64,000 nucleotides of DNA from Pycnopodia helianthoides (taxonomy: Eukaryota; Echinodermata; Asteroidea; Forcipulatida; Asteriidae): contig CM063263.1 in NCBI GenBank assembly GCA_032158295.1, forward strand, positions 12,844,974 through 12,908,973. Reading direction: 5' to 3'. Each line of letters opens with the position of its first letter. The first letter of the stretch is position 1. Both the position numbers and the translations under genes were made by a program. Under the pieces are notes generated by a model. The model made no database searches. It saw only the letters and a list, made by a program, of their open reading frames with translations, and was not told the DNA's origin. Below are positions 23,983 through 35,269 of the stretch, in pieces.

Positions 23983-24378
23983 TTAAAGGGACATTACAGA
24001 ATTGGTAAGAAAACAACTTGTAAAATATACTTTTTGATCACAGATTTACATAAAACTTACACGGTCTAATGATGATGATAGTAGAAAACATCCCTTGAAA
24101 TATTTCTGTCTGAAACGCCATTATTTGATGAGAAATGAATAAACTAATTTTCCGATTGGAGTTTATCGCTCAGTGAGCGTTTTTATTCATTTGTTGAATC
24201 TATATGGTTTCATGCAAATGTGTAATCGGTGTTTCACTATTTTCTCGTGACCCAGATGGCCGATCGATCTCAAACTTCTACAGGTTTGTCAGTTTATGTA
24301 TATGGTGGATTACATAAAGTGCTTACACTGCCAGCATCTGTTTTGTTAGCAAAAACCAATTCTGTAATGTTCCTTTAA
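23983..24378. mobile_element. TTAA-flanked MITE family B (396 bp)
   Basis: Ends TTAAAGGGACATTACAGAAT and, reversed, TTAAAGGAACATTACAGAAT. The interior (TTTCACTATTTTCTCGTGAC and flanking words) is clearly related to family A, while the terminal repeats differ from it. Within this element the two ends match each other closely. Confidence 0.8.
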
Positions 24379-27300
24379 ATTAATGGTGGTTATTGAACAA
24401 AGTAGTTATACATGTAACTACTACTTATTGACCCACACATCGATTAAATTAAAAATTGACGACTGTTTTATTGGAACAGTTTTAACACCCGTTCTATCAC
24501 AAAAGTCAACAACTTTGACCTATTACAAGACACAGATATTTCACTCGGTTTCATGTCGACTATGAAGCATCTTTTCAATCCATAACGAGTCTTAAGTCGC
24601 AATAAGACGGTTATAGACGGTTATTGGTAATCACATTCACATTGAGTTCCTAATTGTATAATACAGGTTTCTCGATCCTGACGGCTCCAATATAGAATAC
24701 ATCTCCCCTTTCAGTTTGAGCCTCATCCTTGGTAGCTACGAGAGAGAGACTGAGTCAACAGCGTGTCAGCTTGCAACCATAATTCATTACATTGGGTTAT
24801 TTACATTTTAGTTGTCATGACATTGTTTTGACAAGTCTTCAATTAAAGGTAAGGATTGTGCGAAAAAACCTTGCGACGACTTGTGCATTAAGTATCCTCT
24901 GTACATGAAGAGAAGTTGTGGGTCAATCTAAGGGAATGATTAAATCATAGATGCTGTTGTAAGTGTTGTACCAAATAATCCTTGTAGAATACACACGACC
25001 TGCGTTACTATTAATTGAGCGCCCTCTTGTGTCATAAAACAGCCTGGCATAAGTGGGGTACACCCCCCCCCCGAAATAATTAAAAGCTAAAAATGCTTAA
25101 TCTTCTAATCGGTCAAACATGCTCTCAGCCTCTTAAAATTAAATTTCAAGTTTATTTGCTGACAACTAAACTTCTTTTTTTCTGTTTATTTTCTTTAACT
25201 TGAAGTAGGTTTTTAAGTTTAATATGAGTGTTTTTCACCCAAAATTAACACCACTGGTCAGATTAATTTAGTATCATTTTTCGAGGCCTAGTATGTGCCA
25301 AAATGCCCCAGGGTTTAATTAAAAAAGTCCAAGGCGCAGTATTGAAGCAATCACTAAAAAGCCATGACATTCACATCTTTGATTTACATAAAAAGTTATG
25401 CTTTACATCGAGGATCGGCGTATGGAACAGCGCGCCCTCATGCGATTTGTATGGCGACGGTAGCTTGGAAACCATACCAATTATTTGTGTGAAAGTAGCC
25501 AATGTCCCAACCGTTATTAGAACCCAGCGGCTATGTCAAGACGTTCAAAGTCCAAGGAAGACGGGAACAACGAGAGCCTAGTTGTTTAGATCTCACGATT
25601 GGACATTTTGGCGCACTTTACTAGGATAAAAATAAATCATGTTCGACAGAGTGACGTCACTGTTTAACAGTCTGTATTGATTGTGTTCTACAGTGCAAGA
25701 ACAAGAGGCGGGCTGCACACAGCATGCTGTTATTGTATTACCTATTAGTGCCAATACAACCAAGGCACCATTGCTATTTCTTCCACATCCATGTTACGGT
25801 TTGACTATGTACTTCAATACTACTTGGCAACTCTTAAGCAAAAATGCCAAGTATACACACAAATAAAACTTATTAACTTATTGATCAGTTGATAGTGCAG
25901 AGCGGCACTCCAATTAGAACTTGTTTAAATGCCTAGTTTAACTTTCCAAACTAGGATAGTTGGAAACATAAAGATCGAAGAAAACTATCAATAGACCCCA
26001 ACTATGGGAAGGAAGAGTGTAGACCCCTTGAATATGACGTCACACTCTCAAACATTACCCTCACTGAGACAAAAGGAGGTCGATCATTGGACGATAGTTG
26101 TTCTTGGTCCGTTATAAGTGCGCGTTATCTCAGCGTACCAGCAGCGTTGCACGTACGCAGATACATAAAGTTCAGCCTATCAACTAATATTGACCAGATA
26201 TCGGGTGACATAAGCCGAACTACAACCTTCGTTCTTTCGCGTCTTCATGTAGTTCATCAATCTTGTTGGTTTGGTTCTAGACAGACTTGTGTCGGTAGTG
26301 TCGGTCGTGGTCGTCCCCTCTTCGTGTACTTGTCCGTGTTGAAGAGCAATAGCTCCGTTATGCAAGGAGTTAATTTCGATAATTCGCGTACACCGTGTAT
26401 AATGATTATATAGACTGGCGTGCGATTAATGAGTTTCTGTTTCAGTTCTTAGGCCGTGTACGGATCTTTTTGCTGGATCAATATATCATACGTTGAGAAA
26501 ATTAATTGTTTATGGCAGGGTGTTCTTTTGGTAATTGTCAAAGACCAGTATTCTCACTTGATGTATCCCAACATATGAATAAAATATAACAAACCTGTGA
26601 ACATTATTTTGGTCTCAACAAATTGGTCATCGAAGTTGTAAGAAAATAATGAAAGAAAAAACACCCCTGTTGCATAGAATAAAATGAGTGCTAACAGATG
26701 CCTGAGAAAGGCTGCATGCATGAAGCCTTTATTTAGGTTAAAAATTACCTCTTTTTCTAAAGCTACATTACTTCAAAGGGGGTCGTTTCTAAAAGTGCTC
26801 TATAATTTCAACAGCTCTCCAGTGCTATTCACCAAGTTAGCTTTTATGTGGAGCAATTACCAAAAGTACATGTACATCCTGCATTCAACAAGAAAGTTCA
26901 GTACACAGTGAGCTCGCTAAAGTAACATTGACCTTCTCTCTTTCAGCAGTAACTGCTTCGACTAGACGAAGTTTCTTGTGTCCTCGAAGGAGAGGTGAAG
27001 CAAACACTTGGTTGTAACTCACCATGGCGGTGAAGGAATGCGCGACTGCGAACTGTGATTGATTATATTATGTTACTTCGAACACGAGCTCCCAACCTAT
27101 GGACAGCTTGGGTCCACAATGAACCAAAGTGAAGACAAGGGTTGATTTTCTTTCTGCTTTCTGATGGAACCCACTAAGGGGCGGTTCTACAGGGGCTCTG
27201 AGAGGGGGCATTGTAGAGACGAAAAAATTATGTGGAGTTAAAAGGTTCCATTTGTGCTGGGTGGGGGTGTCTGCTCTGCTCTGTTTGCAAACCTTCCAAT

Positions 27301-29540
27301 CTGTCATTATTTGGGTGACGGGGTTTTGTATAGGAACTCATTTTTATACGCTATCACCAGTCAAGTAAAAACAAGTATTGACTTTGAAATTAACTCGCTC
27401 TGCTTTAAAAACCATTAAAAAAATAGTAATAATCATCTGGCAGTCACAGCTAAAAATACACTTTGATTAAAAGCGACTGTATGTGCCCGATCTCCAACAA
27501 CACGAGAGGCCCGCAGATAAACGTGATTTATTGCGTAAATTTGATGTGTGTTCTCATTATGACTATACATGTCACACCACGCATCAAAAGTGACATCCAT
27601 TAACTAATTAACTGGGTGGAGTATTCCGGTGTCATGAAGTTCATCTAAAGTTCGCCCTATGCAACTTCAATGAAGGGTAGCCATTTTGTTTTGCGTTCAC
27701 GTAATAAAACGAGACCATAGTGATGCTGACAGTGAAATAGTCTGGCTGCTGATTTTCCTAAGTGCAATGGCTATTAGGGCTCCATAGAACTATAATGGTT
27801 AGCTCTGACAACATGACTATGGTTAGCCCGAACATCTGACGTCGCACTTCGATTGTGCATTGCGCCAACTGCCGTACAATAGTTTCCATCATGCATCACT
27901 ATATCCTGAACAAGAATCTGTACAAGCTCATAAGCCCATCCAAGCGGTCTTGGATGAGACCGGTCGGGCAGAGGGAAGCTTTCTCTTCGATCTTGAGTTT
28001 CTCTACTCCGCAATATCTAATCTGAGGATTATTTTTACCGTTAATGTAGCCAAGGCACTAAGCATTTAATTTCTGGTTAATGTGCTATTTTCTCCAATTT
28101 CAGCGTCTCCAAGTATAACTTACCGTGCCTTTCTGAGTAGCATGGAACGTGCTGATACGCCCAACAACAATATCTCTAGTCTTCTTTTGTCACCGCTAGA
28201 GGGCTAGATGACGTCATCGCTCTCGTTCTTTGGTGTTCTGATTCTTGCTCATTGGTTTGAATGTCTCAGTCAAGCATTCCAACTGTAAAGATAACAATGT
28301 TAGAACTAAGCGCTTTTTTAATTTCCCCTTTCATGTTTGACATGTTGTAAAATAAATGTTGGCAAACACGCCAATGTAAATTGACTTTATTTCTGTAAAG
28401 AAAACATAAAGAATGACTTGCCTGGGTTTAAATGTATTGCCGGGAACTCTTGAAATGCTTCGTCTACGAACCTTTTTACTTAGCTCTGTTTGGGTCGAGA
28501 CAGAAAACTTATCTTTACCCGCCAAATTCCAGTTCCATGGTGTGCTACAACAATGTTCTAAAGATTAAAGGCACTAGTCTCCCAAAGTGTCTCCTAACGT
28601 GACTTGACAAACGATATACTATATTAACTGAAATAACAATGTAAACCAAACCATTGCCACTTCGTAATTTATTTATTGCTATTATTTTTAATACTTGCGA
28701 AAGAAATTATAATATATATTTTGTTTGTATTGAATCTTGCATTCATATAGGACAAAGCAGTTACTAAGAACTGCGTAGCAACACTGCAATTATACATTAT
28801 GGTTTTAAAAGATTTTTTTGTAAAAAGCATGACGATTAGAATGAGAATGAAACGTAACTGGTAGCGTTATATTAATTACATTTCCTGTAACATTTATTGA
28901 ATTATTACGCATTATTTGTAATAAGTTAATCTATTATCTTGTTGTATAATGTTACGATCAATGTTGACTTCGACTAGCAGACTAGTCTAGGCCCTGCCTC
29001 AGGGTTTTCATACTGGCACAGATTAAATTAATTATGTTCTCACAATATGAATAAACTCGTCCAATAAATATGTAAAATTAAATCTTAACGCTCATATTCT
29101 CCATTGCTATATTTTGCTCTTACAACCATGTACGTGGTCGTTCGGAACCACCATTTTAAAGGCAAAGTATACCTGTTTTTTTGTAGCCGTTCGATTGCTT
29201 TAACTCTATATAAACGTGAATATATTACAATAAAACTAACCTGTGAAAATTTCATTTCAAAAGGTGGTGGCGTTTTTGAGATATCGCCGAAAATCGGAGC
29301 GGTTATGTCCACACAGGAAGAATAATCCGTAATTGGAATACACAATCTGAGAAACAAATGACTTTGAATCTCTCTCTCTCTCTTTCTCTAAAACATTCCT
29401 TTGAAGGGAATTGTTTCTTAAAATACTATTCATTATCAACGGCTGCAGTGCTTCTTACCAAGTAAGTTTTTATGATCATTATCTTTTGGAGTAATCACCT
29501 TTAACTTAGGGTAAAGAATGTTATACACGAAACATATCTG

Positions 29541-29789
29541 TTAAAGGTATTGTACACTTTTGGTAACAGCTCAAAATCAGTGTCCACATTTTGTGTGATT
29601 AAACATATGCATGAACAAACAAACCTGTGAAAGTTTGAGCTCAATCGGTCATCGAGGAACGATAGCATTTTAGGCAGAAATACTTTAAGAAACCCTTTCT
29701 ACCATTACTTACTTTAAATCATGTAAGTTATGTGTGAATCTGTGAACATTGTGTTTTTCAATCTTACCAATAGTGTACAGGGCCTTTAA
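29541..29789. mobile_element. TTAA-flanked MITE family A, internally deleted copy (249 bp)
   Basis: Both TTAA-flanked ends are intact. About 93 bp, including the CGCGCGCG palindrome, is missing between GGTCATCGAGG and AACGATAGCATTTTAGG when compared with 62004-62345. Confidence 0.82.
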
Positions 29790-31627
29790 TTGTATTCACT
29801 ACATTTCAAATGTAGTGATTAATCAATCTCTTGTTACAGTAACATAACAGTTTAAAACAAATAAATAAATATGTCCCAAACATCCTGAGAAAATACTGCT
29901 CAGTAGGTTAATACCCCTACTCTAATGTCATGAGGGTGATCATTTTTGACATTGGTGACACCGCTATGATAGTTTGGTAATTTGTCATCTGTGTGCGAGG
30001 TTGTCATAATAAACAAAAATGACGATTTGAAAATACTGTAGACTATCAGTAGCCTCTATTGTTACATGAATAAAAGACACAATTAAATCAACTGAATCAA
30101 CTAAATAAAGTACACTATAATAGATTATCACTTCCTAAGAGACTATTGCATAACAAATCGCAGCTCTTGCACGCCAAGTGGGAACAAGAGAGGGCGCTCT
30201 CAACACAAGCTATGTAACACTATAGTATTGAAGCTTACTTGTTGCCATGGTAAACGTAAACATCCAATCTTTAAATATGCAGGAATTCTAGTTGGCATTT
30301 TTTTCTAGGTAAATATTTCGTCTAAATATATCGAGAATTGGATTCATTGACTTGACATAATAAATGGTTAGTCAGCAAGGTTTCTGAGCTTGTCGACAAC
30401 TTGAGCATGCCACAATGGAATGATTAATAGGTAAATGATTGCCCTTGGTTGTTGAGATTAAAGCTTTCGGATTGAATTTTGAGATTTGAACATTAATCCC
30501 ACGTTAGAGACGGAGTTATGTGGCCGAACATCTCAGTGAGAATGGATTCTGATCCAATGTCTCGGTTATAAATAGGTCAGGTAGATTAACTAAAGTCACG
30601 AAACAGTCGTCGTCAAATGTTGTAGGGCTCAATTTTGTCTAGCAGGTTATCTGGGAAATGTGTTCAGCAAAAATAGTTAACCACATTTGGACTGGGACGA
30701 TTTGATTAAAATAACCAACTGACATTCAGACTCGAGAGGAAACGTAGTAACAATAACACATTATCGGGTGACTGTGATACAATTAAGCAATTATTGCCAA
30801 AGGAATAAACGAATTTGTGAACAGGCACCCTTGCTGATTGATGGGGTTTATGCTTGTGTATTCTTTGTTGTATAATTTCGTTTTCATTATTTAGAATAAT
30901 GGAAAGATTTACACTAAAAATTTACAAACTAGTTTAAATACTACAATTAACGGAATTCTTGTCTTGCACATTTTTGTCGTGCAGTTAAAACAACTTACAA
31001 AGGGTTTCATATTAAACAGCCCATGGGAAAAGAGACCGCCCTTTAATATACTGACCCTTGACCTTTATGACGGGTCACTATAACAGCCCCAAGTTTAACA
31101 TCGCAAAGGGTGAAATATTGTCTCATATGATGGTTTTCTTATAAATAACTTAAGAGTTCAAGTTCAGCCAATGAAAAACTTTAAAACGGACCCTTGACCT
31201 TTATGGCGTAGAACCAGGTCACTAAAACAGCCCCAAGTGGAACATGTCAAACGGTTAAATATTTTCTACATATTATCGGTTTTCTAATTAATCAACTTGG
31301 CAGGGTAAGATTGATTAGAATAAGGTCAAATGCAACTTAATCAAGTTAGATCCCCATCGTGTATGTCACATTTTGATCCATAATCGTATACCAGCTATGG
31401 AGAACATGCCAAGTGATCACCGATACGCAGTCATGTCTAGCTAATGGATTCATATGCAGTAGTATACATGGGAGGAATAATGGGGTGAGACTAGTCTACA
31501 TGTTTCACAGCAAAGTTAGGTCATGTACGAATTCAGCGACTTGGGCTACGTCTAAGACCGCCTTCTCCAGAGGTCTTTGCAGTACACTGGCCGTAGCTGC
31601 AGCCAGAGACGCAAACTCAGATATAGC

Positions 31628-31780
31628 CAAAGTTCCTTTTCGAAACGACGGCTTGGGCTCGGGCTCGGGCTTGAGCTTATGACTCCGTCAGTTATTTAGA
31701 CAAATGTGCGCTTTCCTTATGGCTGGGGCTTCAAGGCAGACGGAGCCCAAGCCAAAGCCTTGGTTTTGAAAAGGGCCTTA
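31628..31780. mobile_element. MITE with CCTTTTCGAA ends, copy 1
   Basis: Left TTCCTTTTCGAAACGACGGC and right TTTTGAAAAGGGCCTTAG form inverted ends enclosing GGCT-rich sequence. A related copy starts only ~590 bp away at 32369-32534. Confidence 0.6.
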
Positions 31781-32129
31781 GTATTTATTATAACTGAGAC
31801 AGAGGAACGGAGCCTTTGAATAGTATCAGTTTCTATGATTCGTTATATTATATATATATATATATATTATGCGTTAAACATTAAGACTGTTAAGCTAAAC
31901 TTCTGCCAATGTTTAACTGAACGAACAATGCTCAGCGGTAATTAGTACAAGTTGGTCATCATGGCATTTAGGAATTATCGGTTAGTGAACAAAATAATGT
32001 GGCAGATGGTGAAGACAATAAACAAGTGATTATAATTATATTTCACTGTTATCACAACAGCTGTGGCAAATAAGTCTGGTAACCATTGTATATGCCCAGT
32101 GTGTATGCAAGTTACTGCACAACCAGCCT

Positions 32130-32345
32130 GCACTCTAAAAACTGCCCGGTCACAATTGACCCAGAGTCCCTTGGAGACCTGACACATAATTGGTTAATAT
32201 GACCCGGAATCTGTCTTAAAATGACCCAGAAATGGGTCAAACTGACGCAGAAGCCGGGTCAACATCCAATTCTGACCACTTTCTGGTCAACCTGACCCAG
32301 GAGTGGGTCAGGCCCTGCGACCCGGATCCGGCTGAATTTTAGCCA
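32130..32345. repeat. TGACCC/GGGTCA-rich dispersed repeat, copy 1
   Basis: Begins CACTCTAAAAACT and contains many TGACCC and GGGTCA hexamers in both orientations. A longer copy with the same start lies at ~36853-37130. Possibly a MITE; the right end lacks a clear inverted terminus. Confidence 0.6.
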
Positions 32346-32368
32346 ACAGAGAGTGGTAAAGTGTGTAC

Positions 32369-32534
32369 TAAGGCCCTTTTCGAATCCACGGCTTCGGCTC
32401 AGGATTGGGCTTCAGACCCAGTTTTCTTGTCTGAAACCCTGACCGCAAAGCATGCGTAAGTTAAAATAATTGAGGGAGCCTAGCTAGCCTGAGCCGATTT
32501 TGGAGCCGAAGCCGTGTATTCGAAAAAGGCCTCA
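32369..32534. mobile_element. MITE with TAAGGCCCTTTTCGAA ends, copy 2
   Basis: The left end TAAGGCCCTTTTCGAATCCA matches the reversed right end TGAGGCCTTTTTCGAATACA, both followed by CGGCTTCGGCT. About 166 bp, non-coding. Confidence 0.75.
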
Positions 32535-33199
32535 GTTACAATCGTGTGACATTCTCTCGGCCGTGTCTGATTTAATGGCTTCGACATTGGCTATGGCTGG
32601 ACTACCGAAAGGTCCTATTCGCCAACGTTGTCGTTTCAGCCAGCAGCCCTAGCCGTAACTAAAGTCGCTTGATTCAGACTCGTCCTGCAATGCTTCATAC
32701 AGATCGCTAGTCTAAACTTCAGTCGTTGTGTTTGATAAACAATTTGGACATCTTCGTCCTCTCTAATTAATTTCTACACGAAAAGTTTATTTAACCTGTC
32801 ATCTTTATCCGATCAAAGGTATATTTTTGACAGGTGTGTCTTAAACATGGTCTTCGATGTCAGTCTGCATAAAATAGTTTGAGTTTTAAATCTTATTAAA
32901 GTTCGATTACAAAAGTGAATTTCTTAGAATTATGCAGTTCTTTGGGTTTTTTTTAAACAAAAATTAATACACAATCTCTAAAATAATATTGACACAACAA
33001 AGCTTACGTCTTTGGTTTCTACGACGAGCGTTGCGCGTATCTTAAGATCTTGCCTACTGCCAACAATTACTGATAAACTATTTAATTTTTCATGTTAATC
33101 TGTATTGGTAAAGATAATTCAGATCTAGGATTGGTTAAAAAGCATTTGAATGTAGTTTGAAACGAATACCAAAGGAGAATCTAACTAAGGCGAACGAAT

Positions 33200-33205
33200 T
33201 TTATT
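33200..33205 (-). terminator. Polyadenylation signal AATAAA, downstream of the GPCR
   Basis: AATAAA on the minus strand ~235 bp after the stop codon of the receptor at 33440-34486. It is the nearest canonical signal I found. Confidence 0.5.
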
Positions 33206-33439
33206 ATTGAACGAAGAATCTAAAACCGAACAACATCTCCTTCCCGCCAAAACATCTGCCAAGTCGGCGGCGGGTCCCAAATACAAATGTCTGAACACAC
33301 TGTTGGGTATGGTCCTCGTTAGGTAGAATTATTGTTTGTACCTTCCCTTAACCCGTCCAAGTTTAGTTTTGAACCCATCCCCTCCATGACGTCCCATCTC
33401 TCTCGTGGGTAGATCTGATCGATTTTACGGGTAACTATA

Positions 33440-34486
33440 TCATCGTTGCACGGTGGAAAGAGCCTTCGGTCGGACTGTCCGTAACGCTGCATTGGGAGAG
33501 TTGAATTCATCATCGGCTGCTACTGACTCGGCATTACTCCCAACTCGATTTCCTCTTCCTCGAAACATACTCATAATTCCATGCCTAAAATGTTTATTTT
33601 TAAACGCGTAGATGATGGGATTCAAACACGAATTGGCAAAGGCAAGGAGTACCAGTAACCTATACAGAATCCCAGCGAGGTAGTCCTCGGGAACTACACC
33701 GAAATGATAAATGAGGAAACCGATTTGATCCGGGGTCCAGCAGATGATGAAAGTGATCACGACGATGAAGAGGAGTTCGATGACTTTCTTGCGTGCCTCG
33801 AGGAGTGAGTAGGCCGGGCTGAAGCGAGATTGGTCCCGTTGAAGGAGCGACCTCGCCTGCGACTTCAGAGTTCGCACCGTGATGATGTTAGCAGTAAGCA
33901 TCACTATCATTGGGGCGAAAAACTCCACGATGAAAACTGAAGTAGCAATGAAATATCGAAAACCAATACTTGGCCATACATTCTGGCATACTTCATCTTT
34001 AAGTTCAACAACATACAGCTGGAATGTGTTTATAATAACTGCAGATAACCACGTGCAAGCAATGATGATTTTAGGTCTCTGCATCGAAAAGATCACTCGA
34101 TATCGCACTGGGTGAACCACCGCACAGTACCGCTCCAGCGACACCAAAGTCAATGTCAAAAGCGACGCTACTATAGAAATCCACATAAAGACTGAACTGA
34201 AGATCAGTTTGCAGTACAACCTCCCATGCCAAGACTGAGGAATGTTGGAAAACCTTGGGAGTGGTATGATAAAAAACGACGTGATCAAATCTGCAACTGC
34301 AAGATTTACAATAAAGGCATTGGTGGTGTTTCTCATGCGTCGACGGTAAACGTAGACTACAATGACAAAAAAGTTACCAACTATACCAGTAATGGCCGCT
34401 ATTAATTGCAGAACAATAATAGCATCCCAAGGGTAGTCGGAAGCCCATTCTTTTATCGTATCAGTGGCGTTAGTCTCCATCTCCAT
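33440..34486 (-). CDS. Rhodopsin-class (class A) GPCR, single coding exon
   Basis: Complete 348-residue receptor. The first in-frame ATG is at 34486-34484 (MEMETNATDT, with an N-A-T glycosylation site) and the stop at 33440. TM1 has GNFFVIVVY, TM2 LAVADLITS, TM3 ends VSLERYCAVVHP (ERY), TM6 FIICWTPDQIGFLIY keeps the CWxP motif, TM7 has NPIIY, and helix 8 is FKNKHFRHGIMSMFR. The C-tail is Ser/Thr-rich. It is closely similar to the receptor at 17678-18816 (shared ADLITS, SLLQRD/TLLSRN and SPAYSLL loops), so the two are local duplicates, probably of a lineage-expanded peptide-type or orphan group. Ligand unknown. The region just upstream is non-coding. Confidence 0.93.
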   Translation of the reverse strand: MEMETNATDTIKEWASDYPWDAIIVLQLIAAITGIVGNFFVIVVYVYRRRMRNTTNAFIVNLAVADLITSFFIIPLPRFSNIPQSWHGRLYCKLIFSSVFMWISIVASLLTLTLVSLERYCAVVHPVRYRVIFSMQRPKIIIACTWLSAVIINTFQLYVVELKDEVCQNVWPSIGFRYFIATSVFIVEFFAPMIVMLTANIITVRTLKSQARSLLQRDQSRFSPAYSLLEARKKVIELLFIVVITFIICWTPDQIGFLIYHFGVVPEDYLAGILYRLLVLLAFANSCLNPIIYAFKNKHFRHGIMSMFRGRGNRVGSNAESVAADDEFNSPNAALRTVRPKALSTVQR

Positions 34487-35269
34487 CCGTTTAGATTGTG
34501 TTATACAATCCGTCAGCAAATGTTGGGAGTTCGAATCCTACGCAGTCAGTAAACGTATGTTTTGTTCAGTTTGTATCCAACTCTGCATATGACTATCACA
34601 AGGTTGTCTAGTTCAGATCCTGCAATCTAGAGATGACAGGTTCGAATCCCAAGATACTTGATGTGTAAAACCTTGGCTATAGTTTACATCGTTTGAGCTG
34701 ACCAATCAACCAATCTCTCTCACCAAGTTTCTACTTCAGCCAAACAATCATTCGATAATTGATTCATCGAAATAATCCAAATTGTGTTGAGGATACCTCA
34801 GCGATATGAGTGCAGTCAGTTTTTCTTCCTCCTGTTGAAGTTAAACAATGTCTTGTTGACTTCAGGATACCTCTGACGAGCAAGGGTCTAACGTTTGCGA
34901 TCTTGAAGTGTCGCAGCCAATATCTCTGCTGTATAAACGAAGAGTTGTTTTCAACAAACACGACGTCATGAAGTCAGCCCAGGAAACGGAGTGGAACCAC
35001 TCTCGGTAAAAAAAACCACTCACGATCAGACGAAGTGCCGTGACGTTCCAACAATCAAACCATGTTTACTCTTAATAAACACTCGCAGATTTTTATCCTT
35101 GGTTTAGATCTAAGACACTTGTCACTTCGGTGACCAATGAAGTTATGGTTTTACACACCACGTGGCTTCGTTGGAGGTGTTTGAAGTGAACCAATCGATG
35201 AGTAAATAGCACACCACGTGATGTGATTCAGCCACTCATTGATTTAAAAAGAACTTGTGTTTATGATAC

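Larger units (their letters stand above)
24379..33439. other. Intergenic interval between the two GPCR genes (distal part)
   Basis: No supportable gene. Contains MITE copy 29541-29789, two related inverted-repeat elements (31628-31780 and 32369-32534), a TGACCC-rich repeat (~32130-32345), a (TA)n run (31848-31868) and CT runs near 29364. A minus-strand donor-like site (GGCACG|GTAAGTTATAC) near 28123 may mark an unassigned 5' exon. The open frame at 26087-26413 matches nothing I recognise. Confidence 0.45.

Noticed and set aside
26087..26413. 108-residue open frame
   Set aside because: No recognisable domain, signal peptide or splice partners; low-complexity amino-acid pattern as expected by chance.
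34590..34660. tRNA-like phrase AGGTTCGAATCCCAAG upstream of the second GPCR
   Set aside because: The B box is good but no acceptor or anticodon stem folds around it; at most a SINE remnant.
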